This document shows, piece after piece, positions 6,097 to 12,809 of a stretch of DNA of 13,828 nucleotides. Below the pieces are notes generated by a model, which was not told where the DNA came from, did not search any database, and saw only the letters and a program-made list of their open reading frames with translations. This stretch comes from Flavobacterium psychrophilum (lineage in GTDB: Bacteria > Bacteroidota > Bacteroidia > Flavobacteriales > Flavobacteriaceae): assembly GCA_945897545.1 (NCBI GenBank), contig CAMDGJ010000052.1, positions 1 to 13,828 on the forward strand. Reading direction: 5' to 3'. The translations under genes and the position numbers were made by a program. The first letter of the stretch is position 1. Each line of letters opens with the position of its first letter.

Positions 6097-6726
6097 TTAT
6101 GAAGTAAACTTCAACGGCAAATGCACCACTTTTTTAGTCTCAAAAAACTCATCTTCAAAATAATCAGATAAATTATATTCGGTCGCTTTCGGGAAATCTT
6201 TTAATTCCTCGGTTAAATCGCCACCTTTGAGATAGAGAATTCCGTTTTTGAGCTCGTGTTTACTTTTCTTTTTGATTTTATCTTTAACCCAAGACACAAA
6301 ATCGGGCATATTGGTTACGGCGCGACTCACGATAAAATCGAAATCTCCTTTTACCAATTCGGCGCGCAATTGTTCCGCTTTTACGTTTTTGAGTTCCAAG
6401 GCTTCGGCGACAGCCTGAACCACTTTTATTTTTTTGGCAATAACGTCAATCAAAAAGAAACGGGTTTCCGGAAAAAGAATCGCCAAGGGAATACCGGGAA
6501 ATCCTCCGCCAGTTCCCACATCTAGGACATAAGTTCCGGGTTCGAATTTTATAATTTTGGCAATTCCCAAGGAATGCAAAATGTGTTTGGTGTACAATTC
6601 TTCAATATCTTTTCTAGAAATAACGTTGATTTTGGCATTCCAATCGTGGTATAAAAAATCCAGTTTTGAGAATTGCTCCTTTTGAATACCTGTCAAATCG
6701 GGAAAATACTTTAGAATTTCGTCCAT
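6097..6726 (-). CDS. rsmG: 16S rRNA (guanine(527)-N(7))-methyltransferase RsmG
   Basis: A 209-residue RsmG/GidB protein that methylates N7 of G527 in 16S rRNA using SAM, in the cytosol. The family signature is complete: FLYHDWNAKINVISRKD (24-40) and HILHSL (48-53), the SAM motif LDVGTGGGFPGIPLA (68-82), then FLIDVIAKKI and SRAVT (134-138). The length is normal. It is transcribed on the minus strand, divergent from the desaturase with 107 bases between them, and convergent with the DUF4143 gene. A TACTTTTG box on the minus strand lies 15 bases before the ATG, so the leader would be short. In this lineage it sits apart from gidA, judging by this window alone. Confidence 0.95.
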   Translation of the reverse strand: MDEILKYFPDLTGIQKEQFSKLDFLYHDWNAKINVISRKDIEELYTKHILHSLGIAKIIKFEPGTYVLDVGTGGGFPGIPLAILFPETRFFLIDVIAKKIKVVQAVAEALELKNVKAEQLRAELVKGDFDFIVSRAVTNMPDFVSWVKDKIKKKSKHELKNGILYLKGGDLTEELKDFPKATEYNLSDYFEDEFFETKKVVHLPLKFTS

Positions 6727-6741
6727 CTTTTAAAATTTTAA

Positions 6742-6749
6742 CAAAAGTA
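6742..6749 (-). promoter_or_regulatory. -7 promoter box for rsmG
   Basis: Read on the minus strand, the sequence is TACTTTTG, an exact TAnnTTTG match 15 bases upstream of the rsmG ATG. No clear -33 element is seen at the usual distance. Confidence 0.5.
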
Positions 6750-6779
6750 CAGTTTTTAGTTTTGAATATTTAACGCAAT

Positions 6780-6813
6780 TTTGCAGATTGAAAATTTATA
6801 ATAATTACATTTG
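6780..6813 (+). promoter_or_regulatory. Promoter of the desaturase gene (-33 and -7)
   Basis: TACATTTG (6806-6813) matches the -7 consensus exactly. A TTTG at 6780-6783 lies 22 bases upstream, close to the expected -33 spacing of about 19. The start codon is 20 bases after the -7 box. Confidence 0.6.
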
Positions 6814-6833
6814 CAACTTATACAAAGATAATA

Positions 6834-7931
6834 ATGAGCGATACCACTCCTACATTTGCTAAGCAAGATACTTTAAAGTTTTTTAGAACGCTTAACTCTC
6901 GGGTGAATAACTACTTCAAAGAAAATAATATTGAAAAAACGGGTAATTGGAAGTTGTATCTAAAAACAGCCATTTTGTTTTCGGTTTTTTTAACCCCCTA
7001 TTTTTTAATTGTAACCTTAACTGAAATTCCTTTTTGGCTTTTTATTTTACTTTCTGTTGTGATAGGAATCGGAATGGCAGGAATTGGAATGAACGTAATG
7101 CACGATGGAAACCACGGCTCCTATTCTAACAAAAATTGGATTAATAAGTTTATGGGTGGAACAATCTATATTTTAGCCGGGAACGTTTACAATTGGCAAG
7201 TACAACACAACGTTTTGCATCACACTTATACCAACATTCCTGGACACGACGAAGATTTAGATGCAGGTCGAGTAATTCGTTTTACCAAAGAAGCAAAATG
7301 GATGCGTTTCCATAAATTCCAACATTATTATTCTGTTTTCTTATATGGTTTATTGACTTTTAATTGGTCTTTGACTACTGATTTTAAACAAATGAAGGCT
7401 TATTTAAAAAGAAATTTATCTTATGGAGAGGCCAAAAATCCTAAAATACTTTGGACGACTTTAGTTGTCACTAAAGTAGTTTATTTCGCTGTTTGGATTG
7501 TAATTCCTATGGTTTTAGACATTTCTTGGTGGAAAGTTCTAATAGGATTTTTCGTTATGCACTATACGGCTGGTTTAATATTGAGCATCGTTTTTCAATT
7601 GGCTCATATTACGGAAGAAACAACCAATCCACATCCAAATGAAGATGGTGAAATGGAAAGCACATGGGCAATTCATCAACTCTTTACAACGGTAAATTTT
7701 GCTCCAAAAAACTTCATAGTAAACTGGTACACCGGAGGATTAAACCATCAAATTGAGCATCATTTATTTCCAAATATTAGTCACGTTCATTACGGTAAAA
7801 TCTCAAAAATCGTAAAGGAAACAGCTATAGAATGCAATTTACCATATTACGAATATAAAACTTTTAGAAGTGCCGTAATTGCTCATTTCAAGCATTTGAA
7901 AGAACTTGGAATGAAACCCGCTTTACAGTAA
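6834..7931 (+). CDS. Membrane fatty acid (acyl-CoA/acyl-lipid) desaturase
   Basis: A 365-residue integral membrane di-iron desaturase. The three histidine boxes are intact: HDGNH (90-94), HNVLHH (125-130) and HQIEHH (305-310, followed by LFPNISH). Hydrophobic segments lie at about 43-62, 67-89, 205-225 and 230-255, before and between the boxes, as expected for the four-helix desaturase core. The HQxxHH third box resembles DesA3-like and front-end desaturases, but there is no cytochrome b5 domain. It would introduce a cis double bond into membrane acyl chains using O2 and an electron donor encoded elsewhere; the bond position cannot be read. It has its own promoter. The following aminotransferase starts 61 bases later without a clear -7 box, so read-through is possible. 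Confidence 0.92.
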   Translation: MSDTTPTFAKQDTLKFFRTLNSRVNNYFKENNIEKTGNWKLYLKTAILFSVFLTPYFLIVTLTEIPFWLFILLSVVIGIGMAGIGMNVMHDGNHGSYSNKNWINKFMGGTIYILAGNVYNWQVQHNVLHHTYTNIPGHDEDLDAGRVIRFTKEAKWMRFHKFQHYYSVFLYGLLTFNWSLTTDFKQMKAYLKRNLSYGEAKNPKILWTTLVVTKVVYFAVWIVIPMVLDISWWKVLIGFFVMHYTAGLILSIVFQLAHITEETTNPHPNEDGEMESTWAIHQLFTTVNFAPKNFIVNWYTGGLNHQIEHHLFPNISHVHYGKISKIVKETAIECNLPYYEYKTFRSAVIAHFKHLKELGMKPALQ

Positions 7932-7951
7932 AGACGCATTTCAATGCGTCT
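7932..7951. repeat. Short perfect hairpin AGACGCAT...ATGCGTCT
   Basis: AGACGCAT (7932-7939) and ATGCGTCT (7944-7951) pair perfectly across TTCA, directly after the desaturase stop codon. No T-run follows, so it is a poor intrinsic terminator. Similar AGACGC palindromes are dispersed in Bacteroidota and cyanobacterial genomes as far as I recall; AGAGACGCAT also occurs unpaired near 13014-13023. Confidence 0.5.
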
Positions 7952-7992
7952 CAACAAAACAACCAAATTTACAAACCAAAAATTACAATTTA

Positions 7993-9180
7993 ATGTACAA
8001 TCCGCTTTCAGACCGAATAAATAATTTAGCTACATCACAAACATTAGCAATGGCTGCTTTAGCCAGAGAATTAAAATCACAAGGAAAAGACATCATCAGT
8101 TTAAGTTTGGGTGAACCCGATTTCAATACACCAGATTTCGTAAAAGAAGCTGCAAAACGCGCCATTGACGAAAACTACAGCACTTATTCGCCAGTAGAAG
8201 GTTACGGAGAACTGAAAGAAGCCATTTGCAGAAAATTCAAAAGAGATAACGGATTAGACTACAAACCATCACAAATAGTAGTTTCAACAGGGGCGAAACA
8301 ATCGTTGTACAACATTGCTCAAGTAATGCTTAACGATGGTGACGAAGTGATTTTGCCAGCACCTTATTGGGTTTCTTATTTCGAAATTGTAAAATTATCA
8401 GGCGGAATTCCTGTTGAAGTTCCAACATCTATAGAAACAGATTTCAAAATCACTCCTGAACAATTAGAAGCGGCCATCACTCCAAGAACAAAAATGATGT
8501 GGTTCAGTTCCCCTTGTAATCCAAGTGGATCTGTATATAATAGAGAAGAATTAACGGCTTTGGCCAAAGTTTTGGAAAAACATCCACACGTTTATGTAGT
8601 TGCTGACGAAATCTACGAACATATCAATTTCTCTGGCACTTTCTGTAGCATTGGTTCAATCCCTGGAATGTTAGAAAAAACCATTACTGTAAACGGATTG
8701 GCAAAAGCTTTCGCGATGACAGGATGGAGAATTGGTTACATTGGCGGACCAGAATTTATTGCAAAAGCCTGTACAAAAATACAAGGACAAGTAACGTCGG
8801 GAGCAAATTCAATCGCACAACGTGCAGCAATTACTGCCGTAGATGCTGATCCAAGCGTACTTCACGAAATGGTTGCCGCTTTCAAAAGTCGTAGAGATTT
8901 AGTGGTAGGATTGCTTCAAGATATTCCTGGAATCAAAATAAACGTTCCTGAAGGCGCTTTTTATGTGTTCCCAGACGTATCTTCTTTCTTCGGAAAAACA
9001 TTAAAAGGGACATTTATCAAAGATGCCAACGATTTTTCAATGTACCTTTTGGGCGAAGCTAACGTGGCAACTGTTACCGGTGATGCATTCGGAAATCCAA
9101 ATTGTATCCGTTTTTCATATGCAACCAGCGAAGAATTATTAACTGAAGCATTAAGAAGAATTAAAGAAGCAGTAGCTTAA
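7993..9180 (+). CDS. PLP-dependent class I aminotransferase (aspartate aminotransferase type)
   Basis: A 395-residue fold-type I aminotransferase of subgroup I-gamma, the AspC type of thermophiles and Bacteroidota. Motifs: LSLGEPDFNTP (37-47), YSPVEGYGELKEAI (65-78), STGAKQSLYN (98-107, phosphate binding), APYWVSY (123-129), SSPCNPSG (172-179), ADEIYE (204-209) with Asp205 contacting the pyridine nitrogen, and NGLAKAFAMTGWRIGY (234-249) with Lys238 as Schiff-base lysine. An arginine expected to bind the substrate carboxylate lies in IRFSYA near the C-terminus. It most likely converts aspartate and 2-oxoglutarate to oxaloacetate and glutamate, but relatives can act on other amino acids. The ATG at 7993 (MYNPLSDRI) is the natural family start. 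The next gene begins 19 bases after its stop and is probably cotranscribed. Confidence 0.93.
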   Translation: MYNPLSDRINNLATSQTLAMAALARELKSQGKDIISLSLGEPDFNTPDFVKEAAKRAIDENYSTYSPVEGYGELKEAICRKFKRDNGLDYKPSQIVVSTGAKQSLYNIAQVMLNDGDEVILPAPYWVSYFEIVKLSGGIPVEVPTSIETDFKITPEQLEAAITPRTKMMWFSSPCNPSGSVYNREELTALAKVLEKHPHVYVVADEIYEHINFSGTFCSIGSIPGMLEKTITVNGLAKAFAMTGWRIGYIGGPEFIAKACTKIQGQVTSGANSIAQRAAITAVDADPSVLHEMVAAFKSRRDLVVGLLQDIPGIKINVPEGAFYVFPDVSSFFGKTLKGTFIKDANDFSMYLLGEANVATVTGDAFGNPNCIRFSYATSEELLTEALRRIKEAVA

Positions 9181-9199
9181 TAAAAATAATTATTAATAG

Positions 9200-9547
9200 A
9201 TGAAAAAAATAGCTTCATTATTATTCTTGTTTTCTATGGTATTTGTAAATGCGCAAGACAAAAAAGAACAACCCAAATCTCAAATCGTTGAAGCATCTTG
9301 CGGTCAGTGCCAATTCAAAATGAAAGGACACGGCTGTGATTTAGCAGTTCGTATTGACGGGAAAAATTATTTTGTAGATGGAACTTCAATTGATTCAAAC
9401 GGTGACGCGCACGCTGTTGATGGTTTTTGCGCAACCATAAGAAAGGCCGAAGTGGTTGGTGAAATTAAAAACAACAAATTTGTTGCTTCAAGTTTTAAGC
9501 TTCTTCCAGTAGAAGGCCATGATGACCATAAAGGTCATAAACATTAA
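9200..9547 (+). CDS. Small exported Cys/His-rich protein (DUF6370-like)
   Basis: A 115-residue protein with a signal peptide (MKKIASLLFLFSMVFVNA, then Q19). The mature part carries CGQCQF (34-39), GHGCDLAV (43-50, Cys46) and GFCATIRKAEVVGEI (75-89, Cys77), so four cysteines in all, plus a His-rich tail (HDDHKGHKH). I recall this CGQCQF...GCDLAV...FCATIRKAEV pattern as DUF6370, of unknown function. The exported location, paired cysteines and His tail suggest a metal-binding or redox-related periplasmic role, but this is inference. It follows the aminotransferase by 19 bases without its own -7 box and ends in a strong terminator, so it is probably the last gene of that transcript. The metabolic link between the two is not obvious. 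Confidence 0.8.
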   Translation: MKKIASLLFLFSMVFVNAQDKKEQPKSQIVEASCGQCQFKMKGHGCDLAVRIDGKNYFVDGTSIDSNGDAHAVDGFCATIRKAEVVGEIKNNKFVASSFKLLPVEGHDDHKGHKH

Positions 9548-9557
9548 AATATAAAGC

Positions 9558-9585
9558 GTCCCGATTAATTCGGGACATTTTTTTT
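9558..9585 (+). terminator. Intrinsic terminator after the DUF6370-like gene
   Basis: GTCCCGA (9558-9564) pairs with TCGGGAC (9570-9576) across a 5-base loop, followed by A and eight T (9578-9585). This is a textbook rho-independent terminator on the plus strand. Confidence 0.9.
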
Positions 9586-9635
9586 AGAAATTGAAACTAT
9601 TAAATAGCGAGTATTTAAATTGAATTATTGAAAAT

Positions 9636-10211
9636 ATGTTACCTATTGTTCAAAATATTTCAAAACACATTTCTTTAACCACTATAGAGGAAATGTTTTT
9701 CTTGTCTAAAATCGAGACTAAAACCTATAAGGCAAAAACCATCATTTTAAACGCTCGAGAAATATGTAAACATTCTTATTTTGTAAATTCAGGTGTGCTC
9801 AGAAGTTTCAATATTAATGATAATATCGTTGAACACGTTTTGAGTTTTGCCTTTAGTGGTTGGTGGATTGGAGATATGTACAGCTTGCTTTCGCAAAAAC
9901 CGGGCAACTTGTTTATAGCGGTTTTAGAAGATGCTGAAGTAGTTCTATTATCCAAAGAGCAACAAGAATTACTCTACCTAGAAATTCCAAAATTAGAACG
10001 TTTTTTTAGAATTTTAACTGAAAATTCATTGGTCGCCAATCAAGAAAGACTAATGGATAACTTAAGTCTAACCGCTGAAGAACGCTTTGAAAAATTCTGT
10101 AAAAAATACCCAACGCTTATTCAAAAAGTACCTCAAAAACAAATTGCTTCTTATATTGGTGTTACCCCAGAGTTTTTTAGCAAAATGAAAAGTAAGCTTT
10201 TGAGGAAGTAA
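9636..10211 (+). CDS. Crp/Fnr-family transcriptional regulator
   Basis: A 191-residue protein with an N-terminal cyclic-nucleotide-binding-type beta barrel (about 15-115) and a C-terminal helix-turn-helix (about 167-186, QKQIASYIGVTPEFFSKMKS). Its short GWWIGD stretch (75-80) stands where classical Crp has its effector loop, and the Arg/Ser/Glu set for cAMP is not evident, so the ligand is unknown; no Fnr-type cysteine cluster is present. The SLTAEERFEKF segment (144-154) is typical of this Bacteroidota subgroup. The ATG at 9636 gives a complete domain and lies 50 bases after the terminator. No strong -7 box is visible. A pirin gene follows on the same strand after a 231-base gap with its own promoter, and may be a target. 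That link is unproven. Confidence 0.88.
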   Translation: MLPIVQNISKHISLTTIEEMFFLSKIETKTYKAKTIILNAREICKHSYFVNSGVLRSFNINDNIVEHVLSFAFSGWWIGDMYSLLSQKPGNLFIAVLEDAEVVLLSKEQQELLYLEIPKLERFFRILTENSLVANQERLMDNLSLTAEERFEKFCKKYPTLIQKVPQKQIASYIGVTPEFFSKMKSKLLRK

Positions 10212-10363
10212 TTAGTGGTCAGTGATCAGTAGCCAATTTATGTAGTGTTCGATCCAAATAAATTTCCCTTTTTAATGTGTAGTGAACCTCTATTTTTTTT
10301 ATGTATAACTGTTGTATTTCAGTGTTTTTTCATTGAACACTAAATTATTGAACACTGAACACT
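10212..10363. repeat. Degenerate short repeats AGTGRTCAGT and GAACACT
   Basis: Directly after the regulator stop codon lies TTAGTGGTCAGTGATCAGT (10212-10230). Further on, GAACACT occurs at 10335, 10350 and 10357, and its complement AGTGTTC at 10244-10250. AGTGTT at 10321-10326 can pair with AACACT at 10336-10341 over a T-rich loop. The same AGTGATCAGT units return after fabD (12224-12259). No coding frame fits, and the arrangement looks like simple dispersed intergenic repeats. Confidence 0.55.
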
Positions 10364-10375
10364 AATTTCTTAATC

Positions 10376-10408
10376 TACATTAAGTAATAAGCTGTTTAGC
10401 TTGATGTA
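10376..10408. promoter_or_regulatory. Nested dyad over the pirin promoter
   Basis: TACATTAAG (10376-10384) faces CTTGATGTA (10400-10408) with one mismatch, and AAGCT (10389-10393) faces AGCTT (10398-10402) inside it. The right arm overlaps the first two bases of the -7 box. The layout suits a regulator-binding site; the neighbouring Crp/Fnr protein is a natural but untested candidate. Confidence 0.35.
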
Positions 10409-10414
10409 AATTTG
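10407..10414 (+). promoter_or_regulatory. -7 promoter box for the pirin gene
   Basis: TAAATTTG is an exact TAnnTTTG match, 28 bases before the ATG at 10443. No TTTG is found at the -33 distance, which would fit an activator-dependent promoter. Confidence 0.55.
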
Positions 10415-10442
10415 TACTCTAATAATTAATACATCTATACAA

Positions 10443-11156
10443 ATGAAATATACAGTTTTACACAAAGCAGATACAAGAGGACATGCAGACCACGGTTGGC
10501 TAAACGCTTACCATAGTTTTAGTTTCGCAAGTTGGTACAATCCAGAAAGGGTTCAATTTGGAACTTTACGAGTTTTAAATGACGATACTGTTGCTGCTGG
10601 AATGGGTTTTGGCGAACACGGACACGATAATATGGAAATTATTACCATTCCGCTTGAAGGTGATTTGGCTCACAAAGACAGTATGGGAAATGCCGAAACC
10701 ATCAAAACGGGCGATGTGCAGGTGATGAGTGCAGGAACTGGAATAAGACATAGTGAGTTCAATCCTAATGCCGATCAACAAACTAAATTGTTTCAGATTT
10801 GGTTGTTTCCACGTGTTAGTAATGTGGAACCGCGTTACCAACAAATTACTTTAGATGTAACTGAGCAAAAAAATAATTTTGCTCAAATTCTTTCACCAAA
10901 TACTGACGATGAAGGTGTTTGGATACATCAAGATGCTTGGTTTCATTTAGCTGATTTTGATAAAGCGTTTTCGAAATCATACCAAATTAAAAAAGCTGGA
11001 AATGGTATGTATGTTTTCGTAATATCAGGAACTATTACTGTTGATGGACAAGAACTTCAAACTCGTGATGGATTAGGAATAACCCATTTTGAAACTTTAG
11101 AAATTAAAGCTTCAACTGATGCAAAATTTTTATTAATGGAAATTCCAATGAATTAA
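10443..11156 (+). CDS. Pirin family protein (YhhW/quercetinase type)
   Basis: A 237-residue bicupin of the pirin family, close to the roughly 230 residues of E. coli YhhW. The N-terminal signature HGWLNAYHSFSFASWY (17-32) is present. Metal-ligand positions are intact: His59 and His61 in GEHGHDNMEI, then His103 and Glu105 in GTGIRHSEFNP. The C-terminal cupin is present and ends in KFLLMEIPMN. Known relatives bind a divalent metal and some oxidise quercetin in vitro; the physiological substrate is uncertain. It is cytosolic, with no signal peptide. The gene has its own promoter with a dyad over it, and a terminator hairpin follows at 11192-11229. It looks monocistronic. A stress or redox role is inferred from the family only. 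Confidence 0.93.
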   Translation: MKYTVLHKADTRGHADHGWLNAYHSFSFASWYNPERVQFGTLRVLNDDTVAAGMGFGEHGHDNMEIITIPLEGDLAHKDSMGNAETIKTGDVQVMSAGTGIRHSEFNPNADQQTKLFQIWLFPRVSNVEPRYQQITLDVTEQKNNFAQILSPNTDDEGVWIHQDAWFHLADFDKAFSKSYQIKKAGNGMYVFVISGTITVDGQELQTRDGLGITHFETLEIKASTDAKFLLMEIPMN

Positions 11157-11191
11157 TAAGTCTCAAACAAAACGGGTTTTCTTTAAATACA

Positions 11192-11229
11192 AACCTCCAT
11201 ACTTCATTAGCAAGTACTGAGGTTTTCTT
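11192..11229 (+). terminator. Probable terminator after the pirin gene
   Basis: AACCTC (11192-11197) pairs with GAGGTT (11219-11224), and after a 2x2 internal loop TACTT (11200-11204) pairs with AAGTA (11212-11216) around a 7-base loop. The right arm runs into TTTTCTTTT, giving a U-rich tail. Confidence 0.65.
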
Positions 11230-11271
11230 TTATGTCATTTTTATCTTTACACATAAATCCTAAAAAAGTAC

Positions 11272-11279
11272 TATTTTTG
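11272..11279 (+). promoter_or_regulatory. -7 promoter box for fabD
   Basis: TATTTTTG is an exact TAnnTTTG match, 70 bases before the fabD ATG. A TTTA at 11246-11249 lies near the -33 position. The resulting leader would be about 60 bases, longer than for the other genes here. Confidence 0.55.
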
Positions 11280-11312
11280 CAAACAGTTTTCAGGTCCCTT
11301 TTCGGAGAAACT

Positions 11313-11341
11313 TTAAACTTTTAAACCTTAAACTTTTAAAC
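11313..11341. repeat. Direct repeat TTAAACTTTTAAAC in the fabD leader
   Basis: TTAAACTTTTAAAC occurs twice without mismatch (11313-11326 and 11328-11341), 15 bases apart, ending eight bases before the fabD start codon. Each unit is itself nearly palindromic. It may be a simple slippage repeat or a leader control element. Confidence 0.6.
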
Positions 11342-11349
11342 TAAAATAG

Positions 11350-12222
11350 ATGAAAGCATACATATTCCCAGGACAAGGCTCACAATTCACCGGAATGGGT
11401 AAAGATTTATACGATAATTCGGCTTTAGCCAAAGATTTATTTGAGAAAGCTAATACTATTTTAGGATTCCGCATTACTGACATTATGTTCGAAGGAACGG
11501 CCGAAGAACTGAAAGAAACTAAAGTAACTCAACCAGCAATTTTCTTGCATTCGGTTATTTTAGCCAAAACCCTAGAAGATTTCAAACCAGAAATGATAGC
11601 GGGACATTCTTTGGGCGAATTTTCGGCATTAGTAGCTAATGGGGTTTTGTCATTTGAAGACGGATTGCGATTGGTTTCACAACGCGCTTTGGCAATGCAA
11701 AAAGCCTGCGAAATCAAACCTTCAACAATGGCAGCAGTTTTAGGATTAGCTGACAATATTGTAGAAGAAGTTTGCGCTTCAATTGATGGCATCGTCGTAG
11801 CTGCAAATTATAATTGTCCTGGACAATTAGTGATTTCAGGGGCAACCTCGGCAGTAGAACAAGCCTGCCAAGCGATGAAAGAAGCTGGCGCAAAACGCGC
11901 CTTAATGTTACCTGTTGGTGGTGGTTTTCATTCCCCTATGATGGAACCAGCAAGAGAGGAATTGGCCGCAGCTATTGAAGCAACTACATTTTCTACTCCT
12001 ATTTGCCCAATATATCAAAACGTGACCGCAACAGCCGTTTCTGATGCCAACGAGATTAAGAAAAACCTAATTATTCAATTAACTGCGCCGGTAAAATGGA
12101 CGCAATCTGTACAACAAATGATTGCCGATGGCGCGACTTTATTTACAGAAGTGGGTCCAGGGAAAGTATTAACTGGGTTGATTGGAAAAATTGATAGAGA
12201 AGCGGTAACGGCGAACGCATAA
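11350..12222 (+). CDS. fabD: Malonyl-CoA:acyl carrier protein transacylase FabD
   Basis: A 290-residue cytosolic enzyme that moves malonyl groups from CoA to ACP for fatty acid chain elongation. The acyltransferase motifs are intact: FPGQGSQFTGMG (6-17, oxyanion loop), GHSLGEFSAL (85-94) with nucleophile Ser87, QRALAMQ with Arg112 that binds the malonyl carboxylate, and GGGFHSPMM with catalytic His194. The C-terminal GPGKVLTGLIGKI is the usual end of the family. The length is slightly below E. coli FabD (309). It stands alone here, without fabH or fabG next to it, and has its own promoter about 70 bases upstream and a probable terminator hairpin at 12265-12308. Together with the desaturase, it is the second lipid-synthesis gene in the window, but the two are not linked in one transcript. 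Confidence 0.96.
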   Translation: MKAYIFPGQGSQFTGMGKDLYDNSALAKDLFEKANTILGFRITDIMFEGTAEELKETKVTQPAIFLHSVILAKTLEDFKPEMIAGHSLGEFSALVANGVLSFEDGLRLVSQRALAMQKACEIKPSTMAAVLGLADNIVEEVCASIDGIVVAANYNCPGQLVISGATSAVEQACQAMKEAGAKRALMLPVGGGFHSPMMEPAREELAAAIEATTFSTPICPIYQNVTATAVSDANEIKKNLIIQLTAPVKWTQSVQQMIADGATLFTEVGPGKVLTGLIGKIDREAVTANA

Positions 12223-12223
12223 T

Positions 12224-12259
12224 TTAGTGATCAGTGATCAGTTTTTAGTGGTCAGTGTG
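12224..12259. repeat. AGTGATCAGT-type repeat after fabD
   Basis: TTAGTGATCAGTGATCAGT (12224-12242) followed by TTTTAGTGGTCAGTGTG repeats the unit seen at 10212-10230 after the Crp/Fnr gene. TGATCA is palindromic. It holds no gene. Confidence 0.6.
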
Positions 12260-12264
12260 TTTAT

Positions 12265-12308
12265 AAATAGAGTTTCCATAGACTTACGTTTGTGGGGATT
12301 CTATTTTT
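12265..12308 (+). terminator. Probable terminator after fabD
   Basis: AAATAGA (12265-12271) pairs with TCTATTT (12300-12306), and the stem extends through GTTTCC/GGGGAT with some G-U pairs to about 13 pairs around a 16-base loop, ending in TTTTT. It meets the 3' end of the toxin remnant coming from the other strand. Confidence 0.55.
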
Positions 12309-12624
12309 AAATCTCCTTCGCTTCCTCGCAGTGATTATTGATAATTCCTGTAATCAAATAATTACTATTCCTTTTTTCAAAGAAAATATACCAAGTCGTT
12401 CGATTATTGGATTTATAAAAAATGTAGTTAGAGCCTAGATGCTGTAGCGGTTTTGGAGTTTTTTTATGTGGAAAAGTGAAGATTTCCGTAGAGACAAAAT
12501 TTACAATTTTATCAACATATAATTTAGCATTTTAAGAATAACTAAAGTATTCTTTTCTAAAAAGGGTAGAAACCAATTCGTCAAAATAATCTAAAATTTC
12601 TCTCTTAAAAATTATTTTTTCCAA
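12307..12624 (-). pseudogene. ParE/RelE-type toxin gene, inactivated
   Basis: Read on the minus strand from 12624, one frame of 105 codons contains toxin-like sequence: KREILDYFDELVSTLF, then NAKLYVDKIVNF, then FPHKKTPKPLQHLGSNYIFY, then SNNRTTWYIFFEKR and YLITGIINNH before the stop at 12307. This has the shape I recall for flavobacterial RelE/ParE-superfamily toxins (about 100 residues). Two defects are visible. The codon at the expected start is TTG (12624-12622) in CCTTGGAAAAAATAA, where an ATG would need a single change and would overlap the antitoxin's last codons. An in-frame TAA at codon 31 (12534-12532) then cuts the protein after 30 residues. The frame is otherwise uninterrupted, so the damage looks recent. 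A TTG start is possible, but the stop would still prevent a full product. Confidence 0.75.
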
Positions 12625-12809
12625 GGATATGCATTTATTCGTTTGTGCATTTCTTCCTTGAATTGTTCAGGAGTTAATCCATTTTTAAATTCTTCATCAA
12701 AATCAAAAGTGGTTCTGTCTATACCTTTGAACTTAATTTTCGGAGTTTCATAAGCAGCAGAAGGCTCTTCCGCTTTACTTATTTTCGAATTTTCTTTTTT
12801 AGAGTCCAT
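12612..12809 (-). CDS. Putative antitoxin of a ParE/RelE-type module
   Basis: A 65-residue, charged, signal-free protein: an unstructured N-terminus rich in Lys, Ser and Glu, the centre TPKIKFKGIDRTTFDFDEEF, and a helix TPEQFKEEMHKRINAYPWKK at the end. I do not recognise a named DNA-binding fold, and the antitoxin call rests mainly on context: its last codons overlap the start of the toxin remnant by 13 bases, the usual antitoxin-first arrangement. Small proteins of this kind precede RelE/ParE-like toxins in flavobacteria as far as I recall. The frame is intact. Upstream on the minus strand TAAATTCG (12835-12828) is one base from the -7 consensus. It could now be an orphan antitoxin. Confidence 0.65.
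   Translation of the reverse strand: MDSKKENSKISKAEEPSAAYETPKIKFKGIDRTTFDFDEEFKNGLTPEQFKEEMHKRINAYPWKK

Noticed and set aside
10212..10363. Short repeats as a possible CRISPR array
   Set aside because: The repeat units are only 7-10 bases, irregularly spaced and without spacers of constant length, and no cas genes are nearby.
11529..11792. An 87-residue minus-strand frame inside fabD
   Set aside because: It is antisense to catalytic parts of FabD, and its composition reflects the complementary codons.
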